From Rotaria sordida (Eukaryota > Rotifera > Eurotatoria > Philodinida > Philodinidae), in NCBI GenBank assembly GCA_905250125.1, contig CAJNOL010000377.1:59024-123023 (forward strand): a stretch of 64,000 nucleotides of DNA, written 5' to 3'. Below the pieces are notes generated by a model. The model worked only from the letters and a program-made list of their open reading frames with translations. It did no database searches and had not been told where the DNA came from. Positions 1-11,515 of the stretch are shown here, piece by piece. Position 1 is the first letter of the stretch; every line of letters begins with the position of its first letter. The translations under genes and the position numbers were made by a program.

Positions 1-260
1 TTCATTCCCAAGATAGCAAAACTTTGCCGGTTTTTTTCGACAAAAAGTCGTAGTCATGTGAACAATCGACTTTCGATTTCAAATTTTGCATGAATAAAGT
101 TCTTAATGGGAGTAGTTAAACTTTTTGTTGTAACACCCAATAAAATTTCGATATCTGAAAAACGAACATCCGCAAAAACAAAACCATTCTAAAATTTTCT
201 ATTGCTCATCAAATGAAAATCATCTCGGTCGAAAAACATTTTGACATCTGGACAAGTTTC
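1..260. repeat. Dispersed repeat arm at the left edge
   Basis: Bases about 50-245 resemble the 7770-8265 foldback element. Both contain a stretch reading 'gatatctga/aa', then 'catcaaatgaa', then 'gatcgaaaaaca.tttgacatctgga'. The first part (50-95) matches the reverse complement of about 8053-8100, so this copy also has a flipped segment. It is cut by the window edge. The last codons of the longest reading frame of the neighbouring CEP295-like gene fall inside it, which casts doubt on that end of the gene. Confidence 0.6.
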
Positions 261-3200
261 TCGTCATATTTGTTTCGTTAAATATTCTTTCTGAAGTAGA
301 TCTCATTGTTTTGATAAAATTCTTACTTTGATATTGTTTATGATTCGATTGTTGTTGAGTAGCAACAAGACGTGAAATAAGATCTTCTAATGAATGATCT
401 CGATCTTCTGATGAATGACTTTCATATTTATCAAATAAAAATTTTCCTTTATTAGTATCATCAGACATTGTTCCATGTGATCTTTCATCATCTTCAATAG
501 CAATACCAGATGATGATGATTGTAATTGAGATTCATCTGAAGTAACAATAGCTTGAACAGCTTGAACAAATTGTTCATGATCATCTTCATGTTGTTTTCC
601 AGCATAGATTGATGATGTTGTTGATGGTATACTAGCTGTATTACTTGTTGTACGTAAATTTTTAAGTAAACTGTCAATAGAAAGATCTGATGATGATGAT
701 ACCATAGGACAAGTTGACTTTTGTGGAAGTAAAGTTGCTCGTTCAGATAAAATACGTATTTGTTCTTCGAGTGCTTGTTTTCGAGATCTAAAAAACAAAA
801 GATTGAATAAAAAGAAAAAAAAACAAGAAAAAACATACTCAAGTTTAACTCGTCGTTCTTCAATATCAGCTGTTGTAGTATTTGATGATGATTGTTCTTC
901 ATGAATATCTTGTTGTGTTAATGATGAATCAATTGATGTACTACTTTCAACATAACCAGGACTAACAATAAGTCGTTTAGGTGTTTTAATTGTTGGTGTA
1001 ACAAGTGCTGTTTGTTGATAAACACGATTTTGTGCAGCTTTTCTTTGTCGTTCAATTTTTTCCATTAAATGATGCATATTTTGTTGTTGTTGTTGATGTT
1101 TAACAAATTGTTGTTCAGGTAATGGTGTTTGTAATGTTATTATAGTTGGATCAGCTAATGTTGCTTCTTCATCTTCATAAATTTCATCAACTATTGGTAT
1201 TGTATTTGCTGATGGAGTTATTGTTGTTAGACGATATTCTGGAGATGGATTTTCTTCATCATTTTCTGCAACAAGTGTTCGATCACTATTAGCATCTTCT
1301 TCTTCTTCATCATCTACTGGAATTTCATCTTCATTCATAAGAACGATTGGAATTGGTTCTATAAGAACAAAAAAAAACAAATTTGAATGATTTTTCTTTT
1401 AAACTAACGTTTTCGATGTGTATCTTGATAAGCTTGTTCAAATGCTGTTTCCATTTGTCGTTGACGTTCTTCACGTTCTTCTTCACGACGCCATGGAGGT
1501 ATAAATATACTTTTCTGAAACGAAAATTTTTTATTTTTGTCTAAATATTTGAAATTTAATTTACAGGTAAATTTTGTATTTCTTTTTGACGACGATCTCG
1601 ATCTTGTCTTTCAAGTTTACCTAATTCATCAAGTACATTATCATAAGCCTATTTAAATAAAAATATCGTTTTTTTTTGTATTCTTGTTTCATTAATACAT
1701 AAAAAGAGAAATGATTAATTTACATTATCGAGAACTTCACGTTTAAGTGCACTATCGCCACGAACTCGAGCTTTTTCTTGTTGTTCATTCCATAAACGTT
1801 GTTTATCCGAAACATATGCATCAATACGTTCTTGTTCGACAATAGCATCTTGTGCTGCATCACCCTTAAAAAATTCAAAAATTATTTTTTTTTTAAATAT
1901 TTTATACAAATTTAAGATATTTCTTTTTTTTACTTGTTGATCATCTTCTTTTGTTACAAGACGTTCTTCAAGATGATATCGTGTGGTTGTAAAATTACAT
2001 GGATCATGAACAGTAACAATTGTCGCTAAATATATCAAATTTGTAATAGTCATTTTTGATAGTCATGAAAAATATGAAACAAGAGATATTGGTTCATGTT
2101 AAACGGATACATTGAAGACAATATGAGTTTATTATAAATTTAAGAAATCGCGATTAAAAAAAATCGAAATTTGATATTAGACGATAATGATCAAAGTAGA
2201 AATGTCATTAGATATGAGTGTGTCATCTGAATTGATTGTCTTTCGACGGATTAAATTCTTAAATCTAACAATCGTATTGTTATTTAGGAGTGTAACTGAT
2301 GAATTAGAAGTTTTTGAAATGGAAATAAATCATATTTATTACTAGAGAAAAATGTTTACATTGATCATATTAACCAAAAATATTTGTGAGTGTTTTAAGG
2401 ATAGTCCCCACTCCCTTTTGTGACCCAAAATCTTTGTGTTTCTTTTGTGTCCATTGCATAGTCTGACGTAATATCTATCTGGTGAGTACAAAAATTGTCT
2501 TTAGACATTAAAAAAATCAAACTTATGTAACGGAAATAGTGAATCACGTTTTTCTCAAGCTAACTTTTTCATGAAAAAAAAGCACAGAAATGCTTCCGTT
2601 TCTTCGACCTAGTGTGTGCAATCAAGCTAAATTTTTTTTCATATATACAATACACTATTTAAGTTGGGCATTTTTTTCTTCGTTTCAAAAAATATTGTTC
2701 TACTGATTCTCGGTAGTTCTTACAAAAAAAAACATGTGCTGTTGGGGTACCTTCGATATTTGGATTTTTTTTATTCGAAGGACAACAAATAGAGATATCC
2801 ACCCCGAACAGTGCCTAGTATATGTAAAAAAAAACTTTCAGCTAGATCGAACATAGCACATCATGGAGAAACAGAGACGAAAATTGGAGGAGGAGGGTGG
2901 GACTAGGAATAAATAGAAATCGCAATGACCTTTTGAATCATGATGAAAATAATATTCTCCAAGAACAAGAAAGTGATGAAGCAAATTTTCATAATGACTC
3001 CTTTTGTTTTTAAAACTTTTGCAAGTATGACCAGAAAAAACGATTGTAAATTAATACATATGTACCCTTCGATTGGAATGTATCTTTTGCTTTTTTCTAA
3101 ATATTATTTAAATAAATTTCAAAACAACTTATTTAACATATTGTAAGAAGACAAAGACAAATTTTATTATCTGTCATGAGAATACTTCCAATTCTAATAT

Positions 3201-4469
3201 TCTTGTACACTTAGAATCGAAATCGCCCATCCCTAATCTGGAAAACTGTGAGTCTATGATAACTTTCACTCTACTCGCTAAAAAATCTACCTGCCTTGAA
3301 AATTTCAAATTTTTATAATATGTTGTTCTACAGAAGTTCTGAAAAGAGGATAAGGGTATCTTCAAAAGATAAGATTATTAATGTATAATTTTGTACAAAC
3401 TATAGCCAGAAGATAGATGTACATCTGGCAACTTTGGTTCTTTTTCAAATCACTATGAAAAACAAACGACACAATGTCAATAAGAATTCGTGATTTCAAT
3501 GAAAGTTACTGATTGGTGTGTTAATAATTATAATGGAAAAAACTAATTGAGTCTATTATTTATTTATTTTTTTTACAAAGAACAATACTGATAAATAAGA
3601 ATTACGAAACGAAATATCAACATAATATCTGTTTCAGATAATTTTTATAAGTAAAGCATGAAACTTTTTTTCTCTCATAGTGTTTGATTATGAATATTTG
3701 AAAAGAATATGAAACTCAACACTTACTTGGTTTCGTTTGAAGATCACGTAATGGATCTTCAGGTGTAGGTAATTTAGCAATTTGTTGTGCTCGTACTTTT
3801 TCTAATTCAAGTGCCGCTTTTCTATAATCAATAATAAATTTGATTAATTTTAATAAAATTTAAACAAACCGATGAAGAATATGAATATTTCGTTCATTTT
3901 CATTTTGCATCATATCAACATGAAGTTTATCAAGTGCTTGTTGACCACGTTCTATAGCTCGAGCATCATTATCTAATGTTTTTGTTAACCATTCATTTTC
4001 ATAATCAGGCTAATTAAAAATAATTAAATAAATAAATAAATCAAATTATTTACTTGATCAGCTGCTTCTTGATGACCTTTACCCATTTCCATAAGATTTT
4101 CACGAAATTGATATTCAAGATTATCATGTAAATCATTTTTTTGTTGTATCCATTCATCCTATTATGAAAAAAAAAAGAATTCTTAAAATAAAAATCTTAC
4201 AAAATAAAATTTTTACTTTCAATTGATTAATTAATAAATATGTTCGTTTTTTCTTTTCATCAGCAACTGTTTGACGAAGTTGAGCAGCACGTTGTTTTTC
4301 AATTTGACGTGTCTATAATAAAACAACAAAAAAAAAAAACGACACAAGAAATAACATTTATAATTGAAATATTTTAACTAACTTGAAGAAGACGAAGTGT
4401 TCGTCGACGTTCCGTTTCATTTTGTATTAATTTTTCTTGTTGACTTGTTGAAATTAATAAACCTTTCAT
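220..4469 (-). CDS. CEP295: CEP295-like centriole/centrosome protein
   Basis: Eleven exons fit in phase: 4469-4383, 4312-4217, 4158-4054, 4009-3870, 3821-3727, 2025-1934, 1864-1724, 1648-1565, 1514-1409, 1358-839 and 787-220 (about 677 aa). Blocks recalled from vertebrate CEP295 appear in order: ERRRTLRLLQ (residues 20-29), MGKGHQEA (about 86), an LP-rich hinge, ARVRG, and PPWRREEE...METAFEQAY (about 285-306). Most of the protein is charged coiled coil, and the C-terminal half is low complexity with polyQ. CEP295 drives centriole-to-centrosome conversion and centriole elongation. Vertebrate CEP295 is several times longer and ends in an ALMS motif, which is absent here. A consensus donor (GTAAGA, 326-321) lies inside the last exon, so the true exon may end at 327 and the gene may continue off the window. 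The codons after that run into a repeat. Identification rests on remembered family sequence. Confidence 0.72.
2026..3726 (-). other. Long intron of the CEP295-like gene
   Basis: This 1.7-kb intron has a GTAAGT donor at 3726-3721 and an acceptor AG at 2027-2026; the other introns of the gene are about 50-70 nt. It has no coding signal; the short ORFs at 2940-3146 and 3174-3365 look random. At about 2735-2815 there is a small imperfect hairpin whose two ends share 'CTGTT.GGGGT' in opposite orientation, possibly a very short MITE-like insertion. Confidence 0.5.
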
Positions 4470-4855
4470 ATTCAATGAAACAAAAATTGACTATTTCCTT
4501 CGTATTTCTTTTTAATGTTACTAAAGTTAGACAAAGAATCAAGTCATGGATTGGTGTTCAATACCATTGAACTAGTTTATGAAATGTACATTACTGAGCA
4601 ACATCCACAAAATAATAATGACAGTTTTAATAAATTATTTTCAATTCAACTTAAAGAAATTTCTATAAATTTATTAAAACAATAAAATAAATTCTTTAAT
4701 AAAATTCTTAAAATGTATTTGAACTAGTGTCATCTGTCATGAAAATAATTCGTTAAAATTGATGGATAAATGTAACCATTCATCAATTTTGGTCGTTTTT
4801 TCTCATCTATATATCGACGGAAAAGCAAATTTTATCAAACAAATTTTTAGTAAAA
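4470..4855. promoter_or_regulatory. Shared head-to-head promoter interval
   Basis: The 386 bp between the divergent start codons of the CEP295-like gene (4469, minus) and MTPAP (4856, plus) must hold promoters for both. It is very AT-rich and I recognise no defined element. A 3' splice acceptor (AG at 4849-4850) lies 5 nt before the MTPAP start, so the MTPAP mRNA may be trans-spliced or have a 5' UTR intron. Confidence 0.35.
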
Positions 4856-7800
4856 ATGTTACCATTGATACCAATGTATCGATCTTTATCATTTTCTCGA
4901 TCATTCATGTTGACCGGATGGCATTATGCATTTTCTATTCAACATTATTCATCATCAATCCGTCCACCAACACCTCCATATTCGGGTCCATCAACGAAAA
5001 AATGTATTGACTTATAATTAAAAGAAAGATAAATAATTTATATTATTGTGAAAATTTTAGCCGGTGCAATCATTCAAACATTTGATGCGATGATTGATTT
5101 TCGACGTCAACAAGCAAGACGAACAGTGGTTATTCATGTAAACTTTTAAGAAATTTTATTTCGGATTCTTTTTACAAAAAATAATAATAAATATTTAGCT
5201 TGGTCGAAGTCATTCCGAATCGGAGTTGTACAAATTATGTTCACGAGTTGGTCAGATTACAAATATGACACTTTATACAGCTAACAAAAAGGTTAGCAAA
5301 ATAATTCATTTGGAAAAGATTATTATATTACAAATATAATTCAAATATTTTACTCATTTTATTCGATCGATTTTTGGATAAAAAATATTTTTAAATTTAA
5401 TAAAATCGAAGTATATGAGAATTTGTCGAGAATTTTGTGAAGAGAAGTTCAAATCTTTGTTTCGAATAAAACATTTCAATTGAGACGAGCGAGTTATGTG
5501 AACGAAAATAAAGAAAAGTTTAAAGTCAATATGCATACTATTCGATAGATTTTCTTTTTAATAATAAAGTTATGAAATTCAACCAGATTGTATACATCTC
5601 CGTCTTTCATTTATATATTCACAATTTAGAAGTACCACAAGTGGAAAGCTTTGCTGATTATTCCTAAATTGTTATTCTTGTTTCTGTATTAGTTGATAGT
5701 TTTTGTTTTGAAAGAATTTAACAAGCTCTTTGGAAAAAAATGTAAAGAAAATTTGTTTTTCTGATTTCACTAGCTAAAAATTCCTTTGCAGGTTCAATGA
5801 CATTTTTAATTGAAAACTTTCTATTGAAACCGCAATGAATAGGATTAACCATACTTGCATGAAAATTTATTAAAAATCATAACTTACTGAATATTATTTC
5901 ATTAATCTTTATATATAACTGAAAATCTTTTTAGTATATTATAAATAATAATAATAAAATTAAAGCATATATAATATAAAAATATTTGTTTCTATTATAT
6001 TATTTAGGAATGTGCTTTACTCGAATTTTCCACTGAACAAAGTGTCAAAAATCTTCTAGAGATTACAAGTCATTTTATTAATGAAAATCGATTACCATGT
6101 GCATCACGAAATCTTTATTTTGCAGTATGTGATTATTTTATAAGAGAAATTTTTCTTGTTCTTTCTGTAGTCTCAATATACAGGTGCACGATTAAAATAT
6201 CCACCTGTTGGTCGTGAAGTTCAACAACTTGATGATACATTTATTGATAAAGCTTTAAATGATATTCGTAACGTAAGGTTAGTAATAAAAAACTTCTTTT
6301 TGTGTTTTTAAATATTAATGTTGTATTTCGTTGAAATTAGTGATCAAATTCGTTATTTTTGGCAAAAGACAAAACTCACTGAACTTGATACTCGTCTACG
6401 TTTTTTTGTTGCTTCACTTGTTGAAGGTAAATAAGAAAATTTATTCTAATGAAATATAAGAAAAAACAAAAAAAGAACTTTTTCTTTTTATTGTAGAAGG
6501 ATTAAGAAGTATTTTTGTTGATACTGTTTGTCTTCCATTCGGTTCATCTGTAAATACTTTTGGAAAAACTCGTTGTGATCTTGATATGTTATTATCTTTT
6601 GAAGATTTTCGAGATAAAAATGTATGAATTTTATACTTCTTTTTTTTTTTATAATTTTATTGAAATTTTCATAATCAGATAAAATATGATGGAAAAATGC
6701 AACAACTTCGCTTTTTAACAAAACGTAGCTATTTGAATGATCGATTTCAAGCACAAGCTTATCTCAAAGTAAATTTTTACTTTATCAATTATACGAAAAT
6801 CAATTTTCAATACTTTCTTCAGTTAAATTTTATATAATCTTAAATGTAATAGATAATATCTCGAACTCTATAGAATTGACAAAGAAAGTATTTCAAATGG
6901 TCTATTAAGAAAACTTTAATCAAATTACGAAAAAACATAGCTGCTTATAGTCATATTTAGTTATAAGATGATAGTTCGTTTAAAACAAAATTGAGCTTAG
7001 ATTTCAAAAGAATACAAAAAGAAAAATAATTAAAATTGTTTTCGTTTTACAGATTCTTGCTGATACATTAAAACATTTCATGGCTGAATGTACTAATGTA
7101 CAAATAATTCTTCCAGCACGTGTACCCATTGTACGTTTTCAACATCGATTATCTGATCTTCAATGTGATGTATCAATGAGTGAATTTAAGTAAGATCACT
7201 AAAAAAAAAAACTAAAGAATCAATAAATTATTATGAATAGATCTTCATATTATATGTCAAAGTTATTATGGAGTTTAAGTTCAATTGATAGTCGTGTTGC
7301 ACCACTTGTTTTTGTTATTCGTCGTTGGGCACGTGAAGCTTCTATAACACAGAGTACACCTGGACCATGGTTTTCAAATTTTCAAATGACATTACTTGTT
7401 CTTTTCTATCTTCAATCAATTGAAATTTTGCCTAAACTTAATTATATTAATGAACAATTCGCTACAGCATCATCATCATCATCTCCAGATGTAACTTCAG
7501 CCAATGGTAACTATATAGTTAATATAAAGAAAAAACAAATTAACAGAATTTTATTTAATATTTTTAGGTGATCTCAGTGATAATTTAATTCTTATGAATG
7601 AACTTGAAAATATTCGTCGTTTTCATCCAAATAAATCTAATAATGATTCTCTTGGTAAGAAATAATTTTTGAGATTTTGTTAATAATTTATTTAATGTAT
7701 TGAGTTTTATCGTTAGACAAAGTTCTTTAAAAAGAGTAACGTTCTTACCTAAATCAATACGATTAATGAGAAAACCTCTTCAGGTGTCAAATTACTTTTC

Positions 7801-10671
7801 GATCGAGACGATATTCAATTAATGAGTAATAGAAAAGTCTAGAATGTGATTTGATTTTTCGGGCGTTTGTTCTTCAGATATCAAAATTTTACTGGAACTG
7901 CCAAGAAAAAGATGTGTTCATGTGAATAGTACTCCTATCCTAAGATATACAATATTCAAGATTCTCTTATGTATAAAAGCAAATTTTATTCATATAGTTA
8001 CATCTCCAAAAAGGAAATACTAGTTCCACAATCAACTAATTTCATTAAAAATTTTGCTCGTGCAAAGTTTGAAATCGAAAATCGATTTTTCATGTGATCA
8101 TAGCTTTTGGTTGAAAAATCCAATAAAGATTTTGATATATCGAGAATTAAGATTTGAGAAACCAAACAATTTTAGGCTTTTCAATTGCTCTATAGTATTC
8201 ATCAAATGAACATCGTCTTGATCGAAAAACAATTTGACATCTGGAGAGGTTCTCTCGTGAGCTTTCAAAAATGATCAATGAATAAGTTTCCGTATGAAAT
8301 TAATAAAATAGTTCTATTTTAAATCATTATAATATAATGAAAGAAAAAGATTATGTAACGTAAATCTGGCTTCCGATTCATCCTATATTTCCTATAATAC
8401 CTATATTTTTGAAAAATCCTTTATTTTGTCCTATATTTCGATTAAAATTCCTATTTTACCAATATTTTAACGAAAAAAGCAGGAAATGACCCAAAAGTTG
8501 TAAGTTTTGCTAGTCTTTAGATGTTGAATAACACATTTAGTGTGCGATCATATGCTTTAAACAAGCTCCTGTAGTATGACGATATCTATTTTAACAGGGG
8601 CAGCGCGAGCGAGGGAGGGTTGGGAGAGGGTACTCCCCTACGTCTGGAAATTTTCGGTTTTTTGCACAACGATTTTCGAAAACTTTTGAAAAATTTACAA
8701 AATTTTCCGAAAAGTTTTTAAAAATTTACTAAATTTTTCGAAAAATTTATAAAAAATTCAGAAAAAGTCGCCTACCCTACCTCAAAATTTGAAGTTCGAA
8801 ACATTTTTTAATACTTCCTCCCATTTTTTGAAAGTACCCCCTGCTTTGGCCTCTTCGCGCCGCCCCTGTATTTTAAACAGTTAGTATTTTTATTTTTTCA
8901 CCAGTACATAGTTCTTACTTTGAATTAGGTTCTCTATGAAAATCAACAATTTTGTCTATTATCTCGAAATACGACAACGTTTCTCTGAAAATATCTGATT
9001 TTCCAATAAATTAGATGGTCGCTTTTCTGGCATCAGAATTATATTATTTACGTACCACTACAACGAACAAAATGAGTTCTATTTGTTAGCATAATATTTC
9101 AATGAAGAAAGATAGTTTTCGCAATATAAACTATTTCATAAGAAATCAGATTCTTGAACATGTTTGATATCCCAGTGCGAGTAAAAGATCACAATTATTT
9201 TTTCAAGGACTACATATAACATCAGTATTCAAATACAGTACTTCTTTCGTCACTTTGAATTTTAGTAGTAAAAACCTTTTAAAACACTTAATTTTGCGCA
9301 GCTTTTGACAGACTTTCTAGTAGTATATTTGAAGATTAAGTTTGATGAAAAATTCGTTGCGACCGTTAACTCGCACTGGGATATCAAGCATATTCAAGAA
9401 TCTGATTTCTTATGAAATAGTTTATATTGCGAAAACTATCTTTCTTCATTGAAATATTATGCTAACAAATAGAACTCATTTTGTTCGTTGTAGTGGTACG
9501 TAAATAATATAATTCTGATGCCAGAAAAGCGACCATCTAATTTATTGGAAAATCAGATATTTTCAGAGAAACGTTGTCGTATTTCGAGATAATAGACAAA
9601 ACTGTTGATTTTCATAGAGAACCTAATTCAAAGTAAGAACTATGTACTGGTAAAAAAATAAAAATTTTATTTCTTGTTTCTGCTTCGCAAACCAAAAGAT
9701 ACGAAGAGACATGGGGCGGGAATGTCCGGATACTTTTCGGAGTACCTGTAATCCAGTATTATCTTTATAAGTCACATTTAATCATGAAAAATAGTATTTA
9801 TGTTTTTTTTATTTGTTTGTTTTTTCAAAGTTTATGATCTACTTTTTTTGTTATTCATTGATTCGTGAAAAAAGTTTTATAATTAAACTATATAATGATA
9901 TTCGAATTAACTATTTATTTCAGTAGAAAGAAATTAGATAAGGATTCTGATTACGGTCAAGCTCTTCATGGTAGCTTCATTAGAAAAAATTTCGAGCAGA
10001 GAAGTTAACAAAAGCAGGCAATTGAGCAGAAACACTGTATAGTAGATCCTATATTTTTGCCACTTTTGATCAAAAATCCTATATTTTAGACAAACTTGAT
10101 CCTCTAAGGATTCCTATTTTTTTAAAAACTAGCAATCGGAAGCCAGAACGTAAATAGATGACATTAATATTCAATAGTAGAAAGTTAATGATTGAAATTT
10201 CACCTGTTTGTTTTAGCTATTCTCTTCAAAGGATTTTTTTCATTTTATGAAAATTTTGATTTTCAATCATCTGTAATAACATTACTTGAACGTCAAAATA
10301 CATCAAAATCATCATTGATTCAAGCTGGTAAAGATAAAGAATGGCCAATATATCTTGAAAATCCACTTGTACCATCAATGAATGCATCAAAAAATCTTGT
10401 TGAATCTGAAGGTGAACGATTTCGTCAAACATGTTCAAAAGCATCACAAATATTATCACAATCATCTAAAAATCTTTTATCATTATTTGAAGAATGTCGA
10501 CAATCATTACCTGATGATCTTGTTGCACGTGCCTATCCAGCACCTATATCAATAATGCCTAATTTAGAAACAGATATTGATCAAGAAGAATTATCAACCA
10601 TAAGAGATATGCAACAAGAACAAGTCGAACAAATATTTGATCATACTGATCATCATGTTATTAATTCATGA
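4856..10671 (+). CDS. MTPAP: Mitochondrial poly(A) RNA polymerase
   Basis: Twelve exons join in phase: 4856-5003, 5061-5137, 5199-5291, 6008-6124, 6171-6277, 6341-6426, 6497-6621, 6679-6768, 7053-7189, 7241-7506, 7568-7654 and 10217-10671. They give 595 aa (human MTPAP 582). The N-terminus is rich in Ser, Arg and aromatics without acids, as in a mitochondrial targeting peptide. An RRM-like RL domain (about 65-135) is followed by the nucleotidyltransferase core with FGSSVNTFGKTRCDLD; the catalytic Asp pair is at 237/239. A further acidic position lies in DLQCDVSM. The central domain includes VIRRWARE, and the C-terminal FFSFYENFDF and NPLVPSMNASKNV-like block is typical of MTPAP. The enzyme adds poly(A) tails to mitochondrial mRNAs. 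The last intron (7655-10216, 2.56 kb) carries nested mobile elements. Confidence 0.93.
7770..8265. mobile_element. Old foldback element in MTPAP intron
   Basis: About 7770-7900 is an inverted, diverged copy of about 8130-8250. The reverse complement of the left arm and the right arm both read through 'ttttgatat', 'gaa(c)atcgtct(c/t)gatcgaaaa', 'tttgaca(c/t)ctg(a/g)agaggtt'. The arms are roughly 120-150 bp with a loop of about 200 bp. A relative lies at the left edge of the window, so this is a repeat family. No coding capacity or clear target duplication was found. Confidence 0.6.
8595..8868. mobile_element. hAT-type MITE with 8-bp target duplication
   Basis: This 274-bp element has terminal inverted repeats CAGGGGCAGCGCGAGCG (left) and CAGGGGCGGCGCGAAG (right, reverse complement). 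Perfect 8-bp direct repeats TATTTTAA flank it (8587-8594 and 8869-8876). An 8-bp duplication and CAGGGGC... ends are hallmarks of the hAT superfamily. The ends are GC-rich against very AT-rich surroundings, and the interior has tandem 'gaaaa.tttacaaaattttccg'-like units. There is no ORF. The intact duplication suggests a fairly recent insertion. Confidence 0.85.
8891..9660. repeat. Long near-perfect inverted repeat (hairpin)
   Basis: The left arm 8891-9184 and right arm 9368-9660 are near-identical reverse complements (about 293 bp, a handful of mismatches), separated by a loop of about 183 bp. The outer tips read 'tattttttcaccagtac' and 'gtactggtaaaaaaata'. Transcribed with the MTPAP pre-mRNA, the arms would form a long double-stranded RNA stem. 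It may be a foldback transposon or the core of the surrounding 8367-10146 element. No ORF is present. Confidence 0.88.
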
Positions 10672-10786
10672 AAATGAAAATATGTTGTTTTTCCTTTTTT
10701 CTTTTTTTGTTATTGAACTAGAAAACAAAATAAAAAGAACAATATATATGTTGTTCAAAAGATAAATTTGTCTTGTTCTAGATATA

Positions 10787-11515
10787 ATGCCTTCATTAGG
10801 TTCGGATACATTATCGTCGAAAGATCGTCGTCGTTTTACAATAGATAAATTATTTCAATTAATAACTCAAACAAATAATGATGATGATATTCGATCATTT
10901 TCTATATCTGTAAATGAACAAACAAATAATTATACAAATGGTAACAGTATGGATAGTCATTTAATAGAAAATGATCTTCGTCATTTATGGGATCTTCTAT
11001 CACAAATGATACGTAAAAGACTTCTTAAACATGAACCATGTTTATTACCAGAACTTGGTGCTTTTGTTGTTATTGATCATTCATCATTGGATAATGAAAA
11101 TATTCTAATAAAAGAACCATTTTTTGTATTAGATACAACATTTGCTCGTCGTCATCGTTTATCACGTATTAAAAAATCAAATCTTTCATCAGCAATTTCA
11201 CTTTCACTTCAAGCTAATGGAAAATCAACACATATTGAACCAAATACAACATTATCATCATTTAATATGCAAACATTAGATTATGTTGCATTACAAAATG
11301 AATCTGGTTTAACACGTGAACAATTAATGACAGCTATATCACAAATATTTGGTATTATTGATAAAGAAATACATCCATATAGATATTGTGATTTAGAATT
11401 TCCACAATTGGGATATTTTAGAATCTCATTTGGATTAGCTATATTTGATTTTAATGATGCATTTATTGATGAATTTAAATTAACACTTAATACTATTTCA
11501 ACAACAAATGACTAA
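10787..11515 (+). CDS. HU-domain protein, CCDC81-like
   Basis: A single-exon 242-aa protein. Two segments resemble the paired HU-like domains of CCDC81 as I remember it. Residues about 60-130 include LWDLLSQMIRKRLLKHEP, then LPELGAFVVID, then a PFFVLD strand and a basic RRHRLSRIKK. Residues about 165-240 include LTREQLMTAISQIFGIIDKEI and FPQLGYFRISFG. CCDC81 is centrosome/cilium-associated; its C-terminal coiled coil is missing here. The gene starts 115 bp after the MTPAP stop codon on the same strand, and a 3' splice acceptor (AG at 10780-10781) lies 5 nt before ATG, as expected for a downstream operon gene receiving a spliced leader. The HU assignment is moderately sure; orthology to CCDC81 itself is less so. 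Confidence 0.65.
   Translation: MPSLGSDTLSSKDRRRFTIDKLFQLITQTNNDDDIRSFSISVNEQTNNYTNGNSMDSHLIENDLRHLWDLLSQMIRKRLLKHEPCLLPELGAFVVIDHSSLDNENILIKEPFFVLDTTFARRHRLSRIKKSNLSSAISLSLQANGKSTHIEPNTTLSSFNMQTLDYVALQNESGLTREQLMTAISQIFGIIDKEIHPYRYCDLEFPQLGYFRISFGLAIFDFNDAFIDEFKLTLNTISTTND

Larger units (their letters stand above)
8367..10146. mobile_element. Non-autonomous DNA transposon, 13-bp TIR, 9-bp TSD
   Basis: The element starts CTGGCTTCCGATT at 8367 and ends with its exact reverse complement at 10134-10146. It is flanked by the perfect 9-bp direct repeat AACGTAAAT (8358-8366 and 10147-10155). Just inside both ends are direct, degenerate repeats of 'cctatattt/aaaatcctat'. A 9-bp duplication is typical of Mutator-like elements, with Merlin (8-9 bp) an alternative. 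There is no transposase ORF. It contains a hAT-type MITE (8595-8868) and a long hairpin (8891-9660), so most of its length may be later insertions. Confidence 0.75.
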
